Positions 1-9,367 of a DNA stretch of 64,000 nt are shown piece by piece; position 1 is the stretch's first letter, and each line of letters starts with the position of its first letter. A model generated the notes under the pieces. It was given only the letters and a program-made list of their open reading frames with translations. It was not told the origin of the DNA and searched no databases. The translations under genes and the position numbers were made by a program. Where the stretch lies: positions 62,001 through 126,000 of the forward strand of contig NZ_FOUR01000008.1 in assembly GCF_900114925.1 (NCBI RefSeq), given 5' to 3'. The stretch is from Marinobacter pelagius. GTDB taxonomy: Bacteria; Pseudomonadota; Gammaproteobacteria; Pseudomonadales; Oleiphilaceae.

Positions 1-613
1 TTGCCCCGTAGTACAGTGGTACATGCCGAGTAATAGTGGTGATCCGGGTGTCATAGTGAGCATCTGCCCAGGCGTGCCAGCCATGGGCGGTCATCTGGAA
101 GGCCAGTGTGGTCGCGAATGCTGCTCCGAGCCACAGGAACCTCGGGTGCCAGTGCCATATTACCCAGGCAAGCACAATTTCTCCGATCAGTACGCCAGTG
201 GCGACAAAACCTGCCTCAAGCCACGTTCGCCCGGAGAAATTGAAAACTTCCTGTCCCGCCTGTGCGGCCAGCTCCAGGACGAATCCGGACAGATGGAAGC
301 GGTATTGGGCATAGACGGCTGTATCGAGGCTGAGCAGGCAGATGAGTATGGCTGCCCAAAAGCTTCCCAGCGTGATAAGGAGAGTTCGCCAGGGAGCAAA
401 AGCGAGAAGGATCAGGGGCAGACCGAAGACCATTGCCAGCAGAAAGAACTGGCCGCCGTATAGGGTAAATACGTACGCGGTAGTATAACCGTCACTAACG
501 GACATCCACCTCAGATAGTTCAACCCGATCACTGTCGCGATCAGGCCGTTTGCCAAGGTGAATGTCAGCGCCCAGTTGAGGCGCTGCTTGAGTGTCGGCC
601 GGATGTTTCGCAT
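1..613 (-). CDS. PbgA/YejM-like inner-membrane protein, N-terminal part (truncated by window edge)
   Basis: About 204 N-terminal residues are visible, starting MRNIRPTLKQRLNW from an ATG at 613, and the frame stays open to base 1. Several hydrophobic stretches suggest an N-terminal membrane domain. Near residue 180 an HxWxAWADAHY segment followed by RHVPLYYG resembles the end of the DUF3413 domain of PbgA/YejM. That family has a periplasmic sulfatase-like domain and, in enterobacteria, senses LPS and controls LpxC turnover. It lies 42 bp after a lipid A acyltransferase on the same strand, which fits an envelope role. The catalytic-like domain lies outside the window, so the assignment rests on the membrane half only. 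No strong Shine-Dalgarno is visible; an in-frame TTG 27 bp upstream is an alternative start. Confidence 0.72.
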   Translation of the reverse strand, partial: MRNIRPTLKQRLNWALTFTLANGLIATVIGLNYLRWMSVSDGYTTAYVFTLYGGQFFLLAMVFGLPLILLAFAPWRTLLITLGSFWAAILICLLSLDTAVYAQYRFHLSGFVLELAAQAGQEVFNFSGRTWLEAGFVATGVLIGEIVLAWVIWHWHPRFLWLGAAFATTLAFQMTAHGWHAWADAHYDTRITTITRHVPLYYGA

Positions 614-655
614 CGTGGAGTTGGTGTTGAGCTGAATCAATCGGATGAAACAGGG

Positions 656-1561
656 CTAACAGACCCGGTCAGGGTTGTAGGGGTTGATTTCTCCAGGCGG
701 GCGATGTCTCAGGCGCTTGTATTCCCACTGATACTGTTCCGGTGACAGGCGCACCACTTTTTCAACCGACTGGTTGAGAGCCGTGGCCGCAACCGCCGGG
801 TTGTCATCACCCATCCCGGGTTCCGCCTCGGTAACGAGTATGCGGAAGCCCTCTCCGTCAGGGAGCCGCTCGGCATAGGTAACGAGAACATTGGCGTCGG
901 TTTTCTGAATCAGCTTTCCCACGAGGGTCATGGTTTTGACCTCCATGCCAAAAAATGGCGCGAAGGCATTGGTTTTGCCCCGGGGAGACTGGTCAGGGAG
1001 GATGCCGGCCACGCCGCCCTCCTTGAGAATGGCCATCAGGCGGGTGAGCCCCCGGCGATCACCCCGTACCAGTTCAGAGCCCAATCTACCTCTTACCCGG
1101 ATCATGTAATCCTCGAATTCCGGTAGGTGCGGGGGGCTGTATAGCGCCGCCATTTTGTAACGGGAGGAGAAAAATAACCCTGCCAATTCCCAGTTGCCAA
1201 GATGAGGGGCCAGCAGGATCAGTCCCTTGCCAGAAGCCAGGGACTGGTCCACGAGTTCCAGTCCCCGGGTCTCCTTGATCAATCCAAGGCACTTCTCTAC
1301 CGGCCACTCCCACATCAGCGGGATTTCCAACAACGTCATACCCGTCTGGGCCATCGATTCTCTGGAAAGGCGGTGCTGTTCGTCCTCAGAAAGCTCCGGA
1401 AGACAGATAGCAATGTTGGTATCAGTCACTTTTCTGGATTTTGTCGGCAGTACCCAGGCAATCAAGCCCACCAGCCGCCCCAGCTTCTGCGCCATGCCAA
1501 GGGGCATTGAGCCAACTATGCGAAGCAGCCCCGCAATCAGAAAGTACTTCAGCTTGCTCAT
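656..1561 (-). CDS. LpxL/HtrB-family lipid A acyltransferase (first copy)
   Basis: A 301-residue protein of the lysophospholipid acyltransferase family that adds secondary acyl chains to Kdo-lipid A at the inner face of the inner membrane. An N-terminal hydrophobic segment (about 5-37) precedes the catalytic H-x4-E motif (H120, E125 in APHLGNWE). A DQSPRGK motif and a FFGMEVKT segment follow, as expected for the family. The start codon overlaps the manC stop by 4 bp (ATGA), so the two are probably translationally coupled. A second, longer paralogue lies at 7022-8020, so the two may add different chains; which is LpxL or LpxM cannot be decided from sequence alone. Length is normal. Confidence 0.88.
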   Translation of the reverse strand: MSKLKYFLIAGLLRIVGSMPLGMAQKLGRLVGLIAWVLPTKSRKVTDTNIAICLPELSEDEQHRLSRESMAQTGMTLLEIPLMWEWPVEKCLGLIKETRGLELVDQSLASGKGLILLAPHLGNWELAGLFFSSRYKMAALYSPPHLPEFEDYMIRVRGRLGSELVRGDRRGLTRLMAILKEGGVAGILPDQSPRGKTNAFAPFFGMEVKTMTLVGKLIQKTDANVLVTYAERLPDGEGFRILVTEAEPGMGDDNPAVAATALNQSVEKVVRLSPEQYQWEYKRLRHRPPGEINPYNPDRVC

Positions 1562-2979
1562 GTTCTGCCGTACAGGTCCTCGAATCGAACAATATCGTCT
1601 TCGCCCAGATAGGAGCCCGACTGGACCTCAATCAGTTCAAGATCGATCACTCCGGGGTTCTCCAGCGAGTGGACCTGGCCCACGGGGATGTAGGTGGACT
1701 GGTTCTCAGTCACCAGGTAGGTTTTTTCCCCGTTGGTCACCTGGGCAGTGCCGCTTACCACGATCCAGTGCTCGGCGCGGTGATGGTGCATCTGTACCGA
1801 CAGTTTGGCGCCGGGCTTTACGGTAATCCGTTTGACCTGGTATCGCTTGCCGCTGTCGATGGAATCATAAACACCCCATGGGCGATACACTTCCCGGTGA
1901 TTCATATGCTCGTGGCGACCGTCGTTGCGGATGGTCTCCACAACCTTCTTCACGTCCTGAACCTTGTCCTTGTGGGCCACCAGTAACGCATCCTTGGTTT
2001 CAATGATGACGAGGTCCTCCACGCCAACCGTGGCGACCAGCCGACTGTCTGCCCGCACGAGGGTATTGCTGGTCTCATGGGCGATCACATCACCGCTGAA
2101 GCTGTTGCCACGCTCGTCCTTCTCGCTGACTTCCCACAAGGCCGACCAGGAACCGATATCACTCCAGCCGGCATCAAGGGATACCACGGCGGCATCATTA
2201 GTCTTTTCCATCACGGCATAGTCAATGGACTCTTCGGGGCAGTCGGCGAAGACACTGGCATTGATGCGGGTGAAATGGAGGTCCTGACTTGCATCGTCAA
2301 CGGCCGCCCGGCAAATTGCGAGGATGTCCGGCCGGTGCTTCTCCAGCTCCTTGAGGTAACGTCGGGCACCAAAGAGGAACATTCCGCTGTTCCAGAGATA
2401 GTCTCCGGAAGCGAGGTATGTCCGGGCGGTATCCAGGTTCGGCTTTTCCACGAAGCTGTCTACCGCGAAGCATCCCGGAGCCAGTTCCGAACCGCGGTGG
2501 ATGTAGCCGTATCCGGTCTCCGGGTGCCCCGGTACAATCCCGAAGGTCACCAGGCTGCCCTGTTGCGCCAGGGGAATGGCCCGGGAAATGCCTGCCTGGA
2601 ACGCGGCCACATCCTGAATCAGGTGGTCTGCGGCCAATACCAGCATCACAGGGTCTTCGTCATCATCACCGAGCTCGTTGACCATCTGGAGAGCCGCCAG
2701 AGCAATGGCGGGTGCGGTGTTTCGGCCGCAAGGTTCGAGAATGATGCGTGCATCGTCAAAACCGGACTGACGCATTTGTTCTGCGGCGAGAAACCGATGT
2801 TCTTCGTTACAGATCAACAGGGGGTCAGCTGCGGCTATTCCGTCCAGTCTGGCTACCGTCATTTGCAGCATGGACAGCCGCTCGTCCGTCAGTTTCAGGA
2901 ACTGCTTCGGGTTCAGCTGTCTGGAAAGCGGCCAGAGGCGGGAGCCGGTGCCGCCGGCCATAATGACGGGGTGTATCAT
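1558..2979 (-). CDS. manC: mannose-1-phosphate guanylyltransferase / mannose-6-phosphate isomerase
   Basis: Bifunctional type II enzyme making GDP-mannose, a sugar donor for LPS or exopolysaccharide. The N-terminal nucleotidyltransferase begins [20 protein letters not shown], with the GGTGSRLWP signature and PKQF close behind; FVEKP is further in. The C-terminal cupin has [17 protein letters not shown], the phosphomannose isomerase type II signature. I chose the ATG at 2979 because GGAG sits 9 bp upstream and the protein then starts at the family's usual position. A longer frame reaches 3015 but adds 12 residues with no homology. The predicted protein is 473 aa, normal for ManC/AlgA/CpsB. It is the first gene of a minus-strand unit with the acyltransferase and PbgA-like genes. 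Confidence 0.95.
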   Translation of the reverse strand: MIHPVIMAGGTGSRLWPLSRQLNPKQFLKLTDERLSMLQMTVARLDGIAAADPLLICNEEHRFLAAEQMRQSGFDDARIILEPCGRNTAPAIALAALQMVNELGDDDEDPVMLVLAADHLIQDVAAFQAGISRAIPLAQQGSLVTFGIVPGHPETGYGYIHRGSELAPGCFAVDSFVEKPNLDTARTYLASGDYLWNSGMFLFGARRYLKELEKHRPDILAICRAAVDDASQDLHFTRINASVFADCPEESIDYAVMEKTNDAAVVSLDAGWSDIGSWSALWEVSEKDERGNSFSGDVIAHETSNTLVRADSRLVATVGVEDLVIIETKDALLVAHKDKVQDVKKVVETIRNDGRHEHMNHREVYRPWGVYDSIDSGKRYQVKRITVKPGAKLSVQMHHHRAEHWIVVSGTAQVTNGEKTYLVTENQSTYIPVGQVHSLENPGVIDLELIEVQSGSYLGEDDIVRFEDLYGRT

Positions 2980-3106
2980 GGATTTGCTCCGGGGATTGGG
3001 TTGGTCCAGCATCACTCAGAATTTGTGGGCAAGAATTCTACCACAGGCGCTCTGTTTCGGCAGGCCAGCGATCATTCTACTGTTAAGGTTTTGGCGGTTT
3101 TGAGCT

Positions 3107-3922
3107 ATGAAATTACCGTTATCTGTCTACTACATCACCCAAAACGAGGAAAAAAGGCTCCCGGAGTCCCTCGAACAGGTTCATGACTGGGCCGATGAGG
3201 TCATTGTGGTGGATTCGGGCAGCACTGATAACACCGTAGCTATTGCACGGTCGTTTGGAGCGAGGGTTGTGCATCGCCCCTGGGAGGGCTTTGCCAGCCA
3301 GAAGGCCTACGCAGCCAGTTTATGCCGAAATGAGTGGGTTCTGGACCTTGATGCGGATGAGGTGCTCTCCGGGCAACTGGTGGCCAATATCAAGGCCTTG
3401 TTTTCTGCTCCGTTGCCAGAGGGGGTCGCAGGTTATCGGATGCGCTGGGTGCTGTCCCAGCCAATCCCCGGGCACCCGTTTCGTCATGACAAGACCAAAA
3501 AAATTCTGCGGCTCTACAATCGTTCCCGGGCAGCCATACACGCGGAAAAGGATAGCAATGACGACCGTCCGAGAGTGTTGTCGGGCAAAGTGCTCGATTT
3601 GAAGGGTGACGTCCTCCATCGCACACTCATGTCCCTGGAACAGATGGAACGCAAGTACTGCCAGTTGTCTTCCGAGCAGGCCAGATACATGGCCGCCAGA
3701 GGCCGAAAGATTTCCTCAGGTCGATTGTTCGTGGAGTTTCCCCTCAAGTTCCTCAAGTATTACCTGATCCATCGCCAGATTCTCAATGGCTGGTTTGGTC
3801 TCAGCGTGTCAATTACCGCTGCCAACCGCAACTTCATGCGCCTGGCGAAGGCAAAGGAGATACAGATGCTCGCGGAGTTGGAAGCATCGGGCAAATCCGA
3901 TGCTCAGTCGTCGGGGGCCTGA
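3107..3922 (+). CDS. family 2 glycosyltransferase, WaaE/KdtX-like
   Basis: A 271-residue GT-A fold glycosyltransferase. The N-terminus LSVYYITQNEEKRLPESL and the VVDSGSTDNT motif (about 35-43) are typical of LPS-core family 2 enzymes. DLDADE (80-85) is the metal- and nucleotide-sugar-binding DxD region. The basic, aromatic C-terminal part (FVEFPLKFLKYYL) resembles the membrane-associating tail of WaaE-type proteins. Acceptor and sugar cannot be predicted. It is transcribed away from manC across a 127-bp gap. Its 3' end overlaps the next minus-strand gene by 19 bp, so the two genes converge tail to tail. The Shine-Dalgarno is weak (GAGC). Confidence 0.87.
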   Translation: MKLPLSVYYITQNEEKRLPESLEQVHDWADEVIVVDSGSTDNTVAIARSFGARVVHRPWEGFASQKAYAASLCRNEWVLDLDADEVLSGQLVANIKALFSAPLPEGVAGYRMRWVLSQPIPGHPFRHDKTKKILRLYNRSRAAIHAEKDSNDDRPRVLSGKVLDLKGDVLHRTLMSLEQMERKYCQLSSEQARYMAARGRKISSGRLFVEFPLKFLKYYLIHRQILNGWFGLSVSITAANRNFMRLAKAKEIQMLAELEASGKSDAQSSGA

Positions 3923-4938
3923 TCGACGTAGACCTCCAGTGTGGCACTGGCCATGGCTTCCAGGGTTAGATGTGTTCGGGCGTAGTCAAAAGCCGGTTGC
4001 TCCGAGCGCCTGAGTTCCTCTGGTGCCGACAAGGCTGCACTGATCACGGTCGATAACGCGCGGGCGGAGTGATCCTTGGAGATGGCTTCGCTGGGGAGGA
4101 TCTCAACACAACCGGCCACAGGGGTTGATACAACGGGGCATTGCGCCATCAGGGCTTCGACAAGGATGTAGGGGAATCCCTCCCGCTCGGAGCTGATCAC
4201 CAGGAGATCTGCCTGCTCCAGGACCGGCATCAGGTTGTTCAGATAGCCCGCCAGGGTAATGGATTCGCTGCAACCCAGTTGCTTCGCCTGCTCCAGAAGT
4301 CCGGTTTTCTCGCTGCCATCACCAAAAATGGTCAGATGCGCCGCCGGAAACCGTTCCAGCACTCCGGGCCATGCCGCGATGAGCTTCCGGAAACCCTTGA
4401 CCGGCTCGAGCCGGCCGGCAGCAATCACGTTAATGGCTTGAGGCAGGGGATAACTCTCTACTCGCGATACGGTTTCGTTGCTGTGATGCACATCAATGCC
4501 GTTGAAAATCCGGAATTTTCGGGGGTGGGTCAGGTTGTCATATACCGGTGTGCTCACCGCGATCACTTTGTCCAGCTGCAGGAATGGCCTCTCGGTCGAC
4601 TTGCTGCCGTGAACCGTTCCGATTTTCTGGCATCCGGGAGATAGTCGCATACGGCTCACCATCGTGGCCGCCTTGCTCCCCTGGGCGTGGAGCACATGCG
4701 GATTGACAGCGTTGAGGATCCGTCGCATCCGGTAACTGAGCCAGGGATTCCGCCTGCCCAGTTGCATGGGGCAGGGATGAAACGAGACCCGTTCGACAAA
4801 TTGCTGCCGGTAGGATGGATGGGCGAGAACGTGCACTTCGTGGCCAAGCTCCGCAAGCGCGCCAGCGAGATCGGCGGTGTGTTTTTCCATGCCACCCCAT
4901 CCGGTTCCCGGGGTTCCCAATATCATGGCAATGATCAT
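3904..4938 (-). CDS. family 4 glycosyltransferase
   Basis: A 344-residue GT-B fold retaining glycosyltransferase. The N-terminus carries a GTGWGGMEKHTADLAGAL acceptor-side loop and LGHEVHVLAHPS, typical of GT4 enzymes acting on LPS. The C-terminal donor domain has the AAGRLEPVKGF loop and the E-x7-E signature in EREGFPYILVEALM, followed by CPVVSTPVAG. It is the last gene of the minus-strand unit lpxL, ELM1-like, GT4, GT4, and its start overlaps the upstream GT4 stop by 4 bp. A role in core oligosaccharide assembly is inferred from the neighbours; the sugar and linkage are unknown. Confidence 0.88.
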   Translation of the reverse strand: MIIAMILGTPGTGWGGMEKHTADLAGALAELGHEVHVLAHPSYRQQFVERVSFHPCPMQLGRRNPWLSYRMRRILNAVNPHVLHAQGSKAATMVSRMRLSPGCQKIGTVHGSKSTERPFLQLDKVIAVSTPVYDNLTHPRKFRIFNGIDVHHSNETVSRVESYPLPQAINVIAAGRLEPVKGFRKLIAAWPGVLERFPAAHLTIFGDGSEKTGLLEQAKQLGCSESITLAGYLNNLMPVLEQADLLVISSEREGFPYILVEALMAQCPVVSTPVAGCVEILPSEAISKDHSARALSTVISAALSAPEELRRSEQPAFDYARTHLTLEAMASATLEVYVDQAPDD

Positions 4939-6047
4939 GGACGATGGCGCTGTTTCAGAACGTTGCGATAGACCTCGAGAGTCGCCTCCGTCTGCGCCTC
5001 CAACCGGAACCGGTCCGGAATCAGGATCTCGTGCTCCGGTGCTTCAAGAATCCTCTGAACGGTCGCAGCAAAGGCCCCGGTGTTGTCCGGAGGTACCAGT
5101 CCCTCGCGGAAACAGGCCTGGAGGGTCTCTGCCGCCCCTCCGCGATTGTAGGCAACGACGGGTGTACCTGAGGCCAGGGCTTCGGTCACCGTGCGGCCGA
5201 AGGGTTCGGGTTTGGTAGACATGTGGCAGACCACATCGGCGAACAGATACAGGCTGTTCATGTCGTTGCGCTGGCCCAGGAAGGTCACCTTGTCGGTCAG
5301 GCTCAGGCGGCTGCGTTCCCTTTCAAGCTCCTCCAGAAAGCGTTCCTTGCCCGGTTCCGCACCGCCGGCGATGATGCCATGGCAGTCCGGGCGCAGGCGG
5401 ATCAGTTGGTTCATCATGGCGAGGAAGTCCAGCTGGCCTTTCCAGCGGGAAATTCGGCCGGGCATCATGATGATTTTCTTGCCGGCCAGCTGGGGGTAGC
5501 GGGATAAAAAGTGATCCAGCCATTGCTGGCTGAGTGCCCGGTTGTGGAAGGCCTCCACATTCACGCCGCGCTGGATGACGGTGAGTTTCTCTTTCGGGAC
5601 GTTGAAATTCTTCAGCACGTAATCCCGCACACAGTTCGACACGGCGATCACGTGATCGGCCCTGGCCATGATGGCGCTGTAGGGGTTCACCGAGTACATG
5701 CCATGGAAAGTGGAGACGACCGCAGGTCGATCCTCCGCCGGCAGGCTTTTCAGGGCCAGGTGGATGATCCAGGCGGGCATGCGGGATCGCACGTGGATGA
5801 TGTCCGGTTTCAGGTCCTGTATTAGCCTGCGCATGGGCAGGATCTGCCCGAATGAAGCCAGGGATTTGCGATGGATTGGCATGTGGATATGGGTGGAGCC
5901 ATGCCCCCGCACCTGTTCTGCCATCGGGCCGCCGTTGGAAACCACGTAGGATTCGTGGCCGCGGCGAACCAGCTCGGCGGCGAGATCCACGGTGCCTCGT
6001 TCCACGCCTCCGCTGTACAGGGCTGGCAGTGCCTGAAGAATCCTCAC
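4935..6047 (-). CDS. family 4 glycosyltransferase (second), GTG start
   Basis: A 370-residue GT-B enzyme beginning VRILQALPALYSGGVERGT, the usual GT4 start with the glycine-rich loop after the first strand. The donor domain has PGRISRWKGQ, and the E-x7-E motif lies in EPFGRTVTEALASGTPVVAYNRGG. I chose the GTG at 6047 because AAGGAAA lies about 7 bp upstream and the GTG overlaps the preceding gene's TGA as GTGA. The longer open frame to 6326 lies inside the neighbouring gene and encodes low-complexity Arg/Gly-rich sequence. Its likely role is LPS core or O-chain sugar transfer; the acceptor cannot be told. Confidence 0.88.
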   Translation of the reverse strand: MRILQALPALYSGGVERGTVDLAAELVRRGHESYVVSNGGPMAEQVRGHGSTHIHMPIHRKSLASFGQILPMRRLIQDLKPDIIHVRSRMPAWIIHLALKSLPAEDRPAVVSTFHGMYSVNPYSAIMARADHVIAVSNCVRDYVLKNFNVPKEKLTVIQRGVNVEAFHNRALSQQWLDHFLSRYPQLAGKKIIMMPGRISRWKGQLDFLAMMNQLIRLRPDCHGIIAGGAEPGKERFLEELERERSRLSLTDKVTFLGQRNDMNSLYLFADVVCHMSTKPEPFGRTVTEALASGTPVVAYNRGGAAETLQACFREGLVPPDNTGAFAATVQRILEAPEHEILIPDRFRLEAQTEATLEVYRNVLKQRHRP

Positions 6048-7012
6048 GCTGTGTTTCCTTGTTTGGATGTTCGTTGGCTCTTGAGAAACCGTTCTATAAC
6101 CCATTTGGCCACGCGGTCGGCCTCCCAGAGTTGCCTGCTGGCAACCGTTTGCCGGTCCATGACACTGCGATGATCGCTCCAGTGGGCGACGATTCCCGCC
6201 TCGGCCAGACGATTCACGCCAGTTGCCACCCGGCTGCCCGGTCTGGCGGGCAGGTCTAGCAGTCCCGTAGGCACGCCGGAAGTGGCGGCTTCGCACACCA
6301 TCGACATGCTGTCCGGCGTTGTCCATACCGCCCTGGAAGCAGACAGCTGATGTTTGAGCCAGTTCTCGTGGGTGGCTTCACAGCTCACCACCGTGATCCG
6401 GGGGGCGGCAAGATCCGCGAGGCGCTCCCGCATTGCCGGCGGCGTCCGCCGCGAATCGCTGATGGTCCAGCGCCAGTCCGGGTAACGGGCAACCAGGTCA
6501 TTGATCTGGGTGAGAACGGCATCGTCGTCCCAGTCAAAGTGGGGGGAGGGACCGCCGACCAGAACCAGAGCCTGGCGGTTGTCGGTCAGCTTTGCCAGCG
6601 GGGTGATGGTGTTCATTACGCCTTCGGTGACGAAAACATTGACGGAGGCTTTCACCTCGTCATGGGCGGGAATGATGGCGCCGTCCACCCAGGACAGCGG
6701 GAAGGCCGGTTTCATGATCACCAGGGTTCGGGCGTTGCCAAGGCGTCGGAGTGAGAGCAACAACCGGTGGGTGCCGGTGCCGGCGGCCACGATCAGATCA
6801 GGGCGGGGCAGGTCAGTTGGCAGGGTCGGTGCCACTCCGAGCAGGGCGCGCCATAATGGCACCTGGTAGTCGGTTGCATCCAGCCAATACAAGCGTGCCC
6901 CCGTGTGGGCGCGCAGGCGGTTACCAAGGCCTCTCAACTGGTTCCGGTGGCCGGGTTTGCCGTCGGTCACCAGCCAGACCACTGGCGCATCGTTCTCTGG
7001 CTCCAGGCTCAA
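6044..7012 (-). CDS. ELM1-like protein (mitochondrial fission ELM1 family, Pfam Mito_fiss_Elm1)
   Basis: A 322-residue protein beginning with VVWLVTDGKPGHRNQLRGLGNRL, the DGKPGH signature of the bacterial ELM1/DUF1022 family. LIVAAGTGTHR and LVGGPSPHFDW are two further conserved blocks. The fold is GT-B-like and the bacterial members are found in LPS and glycolipid gene clusters, but no reaction is firmly assigned. The start is a TTG at 7012, supported by AGGAG 7 bp upstream and only 9 bp after the lpxL stop. Its GTGA overlap with the following glycosyltransferase implies co-translation and a joint role in surface glycan assembly. Confidence 0.82.
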   Translation of the reverse strand: MSLEPENDAPVVWLVTDGKPGHRNQLRGLGNRLRAHTGARLYWLDATDYQVPLWRALLGVAPTLPTDLPRPDLIVAAGTGTHRLLLSLRRLGNARTLVIMKPAFPLSWVDGAIIPAHDEVKASVNVFVTEGVMNTITPLAKLTDNRQALVLVGGPSPHFDWDDDAVLTQINDLVARYPDWRWTISDSRRTPPAMRERLADLAAPRITVVSCEATHENWLKHQLSASRAVWTTPDSMSMVCEAATSGVPTGLLDLPARPGSRVATGVNRLAEAGIVAHWSDHRSVMDRQTVASRQLWEADRVAKWVIERFLKSQRTSKQGNTA

Positions 7013-7021
7013 GGGCGACTC

Positions 7022-8020
7022 CTACTTTTTCTTGCGCCGGTAAAAACCAGGGTCGTCGGGGTCCGGCCGGGTCTTGAAGCGCCGGTGCATCCAGAGGTAC
7101 TGGTCCGGGGCTTTGCGGATCTCCTGTTCGATGATCCGGTTGATGCGGGTGGCATCCTCAAGGTCGTCCCCACTGGGAAAGTCCTCCAGTGCCGGGTGGA
7201 AGTAAATGTCATAGCCCGGCTTGTCATCCCGTCGGAAGTGACTGAACGGCACGATCGTGCAACCGCTGCGCTCGGCAATCCGTGAGGTGGCGGTAATGGT
7301 ACCGGCCGGAATGCCGAAAAACGGCGCGAACACGATATCCTTGCGCCCGTAATCCTGATCGGTGGCGTACCATACCGCGCGGTTTTTCTTCAGGCTGCGG
7401 AACAGGCCGCGAAGGTCCTTGGCCCCAAGTACGTTGCCGTAACGCCGGCCCCGGGCGCGGGTCATGACCGCATTCATCAGCGGATTGTTGTGATCCCGCT
7501 GCATGACATCGGCTTCGATGTATTCAGTCACCAGGCTGCCTCCCAGGTCCAGGGTGCTGTAATGACCGCCCAGCAGCAATACACCGCGCCCTGCCTCCAG
7601 GGCCTTTTCGAAATGCTCGATGCCGTGGATGCGGGTGATTCCGGTGAGCTTTGCCGGGTCCCGGAACCAGGCAATGCCCAGCTCCAGTAGCCCGATGCCG
7701 TTGGCGATGAAGGCTTTTCGCACCAGCGCCGCCTGCTGCTGTTCGGTCAGCTCGGGAAAGCATAGCCGGATATTCACTTCGGTAATGTGACGGCGGCTGC
7801 GCGCCAGTTTCCACGCCAGCAGTCCGGCCAGCTTGCCCAGCCCCCACTGCAGACGGATCGGCAGTTGGGCTACCAGCCACATGAAGCCGATACCCAGCCA
7901 GGTCGGCCACCAGCGTGGATGCCGGTAGGCCGAGTAATCCGTGTTGCGCGGCAGTTTGCGGTACTTCTTCTTCAAAACAGGGAACCTTGCATCGACAATG
8001 AGTGAATCCGGGGGCACCAT
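7022..8020 (-). CDS. lpxL: LpxL/HtrB-family lipid A acyltransferase (second copy)
   Basis: A 332-residue secondary acyltransferase of lipid A biosynthesis. The N-terminal membrane region covers roughly residues 40-75, and the catalytic H-x4-D motif is H153/D158 in GGHYSTLDLGG. DQDYGRKD and FAPFFGIPAGT are further family blocks. It starts 57 bp from the divergent waaA, whose product makes its substrate Kdo2-lipid A. It heads a minus-strand unit with the ELM1-like and two GT4 genes. Compared with the copy at 656-1561 it carries a longer N-terminus and the Asp form of the motif, nearer to classical LpxL. The symbol is by family resemblance. Confidence 0.9.
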   Translation of the reverse strand: MVPPDSLIVDARFPVLKKKYRKLPRNTDYSAYRHPRWWPTWLGIGFMWLVAQLPIRLQWGLGKLAGLLAWKLARSRRHITEVNIRLCFPELTEQQQAALVRKAFIANGIGLLELGIAWFRDPAKLTGITRIHGIEHFEKALEAGRGVLLLGGHYSTLDLGGSLVTEYIEADVMQRDHNNPLMNAVMTRARGRRYGNVLGAKDLRGLFRSLKKNRAVWYATDQDYGRKDIVFAPFFGIPAGTITATSRIAERSGCTIVPFSHFRRDDKPGYDIYFHPALEDFPSGDDLEDATRINRIIEQEIRKAPDQYLWMHRRFKTRPDPDDPGFYRRKKK

Positions 8021-8077
8021 GCGGCCCCTTCACGATTTTTGCGCTATGATAACGCACTGTTTTGCCGGGAGTCCTGC

Positions 8078-9331
8078 GTGTTCCAATTTCTCTATTCCCA
8101 GCTCATCCGTCTGATCCTGCCGTTCATCCTGCTGAGACTGTGGTGGCAAGGCCGAAAGGCGCCCGCCCTGCGCCAGGATCTTGGCCATCGCATCGGGCTG
8201 GTTCCCCGGCTTCCGGGACCGGTGGTCTGGGTCCATGCGGTGTCAGTCGGCGAAACCATCGCGGCGGCACCCATGGTGCGACGCCTGCTGGCGCGGGACC
8301 CGCAGATCACCATCCTGATGACCGCCATGACCGACACCGGCCTGGCCCAGGCCCGTAAGATGTTCGGTAACAGGGTTCGTTATGCCTATGCACCCTACGA
8401 TACGCCTGGTTCCATCCGCCGTTTTCTGAATCGCACCCGCCCCCGGATTCTGGTCATCATGGAAACCGAGATCTGGCCGAACATGATACGTCAGAGCCGG
8501 GCCCGTGGGGTGCCGGTATTCCTGATTAATGCCCGGTTATCGGAACGTTCTGCCCGCGGCTATGAAAGGATCCGGAGTCTGGCGCTACCGATCATGCAGA
8601 GTATCAGCTGGGTGGCAGCGCAGGCCGAGAAAGATGCCGAGCGTTTCCGGCGTATCGGGGTAGTCCCGGACAAGGTGGAAGTCACCGGAAGCGTCAAGTT
8701 CGACGTGGATATACCACCGGATGTCCGGCAGGCCGCCCGGGATCTGCGTATGCGGCTGGCGGGGCGGCCGGTCTGGATTGCCGGCAGTACCCACGGTGGT
8801 GAGGACGTCCAGTTACTGACGGCCCACCAGGAATTGCTGGCCGCCCATCCCGATGCCCTCCTGATCCTGGTGCCAAGGCACCCGGAACGATTCGATTCGG
8901 TGGCCAACAAGGCCATGTCCAGGGAACTGACAGTTGCCAGGCGTTCCCTCGGCGAGGATCCGGCTGATGCCCAGGTTTACCTTGGTGACACCATGGGTGA
9001 GCTGATGATGCTCTATGGCGCCAGCGACATCGCCTTTGTCGGTGGTTCGCTGATTGAGCGCGGTGGACACAATCCCCTGGAGCCCGCGGGCTGGGGAATC
9101 CCGGTCTTCTCCGGCCCCCATGTGTTCAATTTCGAAACCATTTATCAGCGCCTGCTGGATGATACCGGCGTAAAGATCGTGGCCAACGCCGAAGAGCTGG
9201 CGACCTTCCTGATTTCCCTGTTCAGCCACTCCGCAGAGCGGGAGGCGATCGGCCGCCGCGCATTGTCTGTGGTGAACAAGAACCGGGGGGCGCTGGAGAA
9301 AGTGGTCGAGGGGATTATCGAGCGGGTGTGA
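8078..9331 (+). CDS. waaA: 3-deoxy-D-manno-octulosonic acid (Kdo) transferase
   Basis: A GT30-family enzyme transferring Kdo from CMP-Kdo to lipid IVA at the cytoplasmic face of the inner membrane. An N-terminal membrane anchor (about 8-24) is followed by WVHAVSVGETIAA; the Glu in this motif (E59) is the predicted catalytic base. METEIWPN and GGSLIERGGHNPLEPA are the classical WaaA donor-site motifs. I chose the GTG at 8078, 417 aa, because GGGAG lies 7 bp upstream. The open frame runs to a TTG at 8039 but those residues have no family match. Divergent from lpxL; convergent with tolC. Confidence 0.95.
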   Translation: MFQFLYSQLIRLILPFILLRLWWQGRKAPALRQDLGHRIGLVPRLPGPVVWVHAVSVGETIAAAPMVRRLLARDPQITILMTAMTDTGLAQARKMFGNRVRYAYAPYDTPGSIRRFLNRTRPRILVIMETEIWPNMIRQSRARGVPVFLINARLSERSARGYERIRSLALPIMQSISWVAAQAEKDAERFRRIGVVPDKVEVTGSVKFDVDIPPDVRQAARDLRMRLAGRPVWIAGSTHGGEDVQLLTAHQELLAAHPDALLILVPRHPERFDSVANKAMSRELTVARRSLGEDPADAQVYLGDTMGELMMLYGASDIAFVGGSLIERGGHNPLEPAGWGIPVFSGPHVFNFETIYQRLLDDTGVKIVANAEELATFLISLFSHSAEREAIGRRALSVVNKNRGALEKVVEGIIERV

Positions 9332-9338
9332 GAGGAGA

Positions 9339-9361
9339 GGCGGGCAGCGCAACTGCCCGCC
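9339..9361. terminator. possible bidirectional terminator stem between waaA and tolC
   Basis: A perfect 9-bp G+C-rich inverted repeat (GGCGGGCAG / CTGCCCGCC) with a 5-nt loop sits 7 bp after the waaA stop and 6 bp before the tolC stop. It lacks a clear T-run on either side, so intrinsic termination is only plausible. Confidence 0.5.
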
Positions 9362-9367
9362 GGAACC

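Noticed and set aside
23-463. Plus-strand open frame of 146 codons at the left edge
   Set aside because: The minus strand here encodes a membrane protein with clear PbgA-like motifs that is cut by the window edge.
6048-6326. Extended N-terminus of the second GT4 protein
   Set aside because: The extra residues overlap the ELM1-like gene in another frame and lack homology; a GTG with good Shine-Dalgarno and GTGA overlap marks the start.
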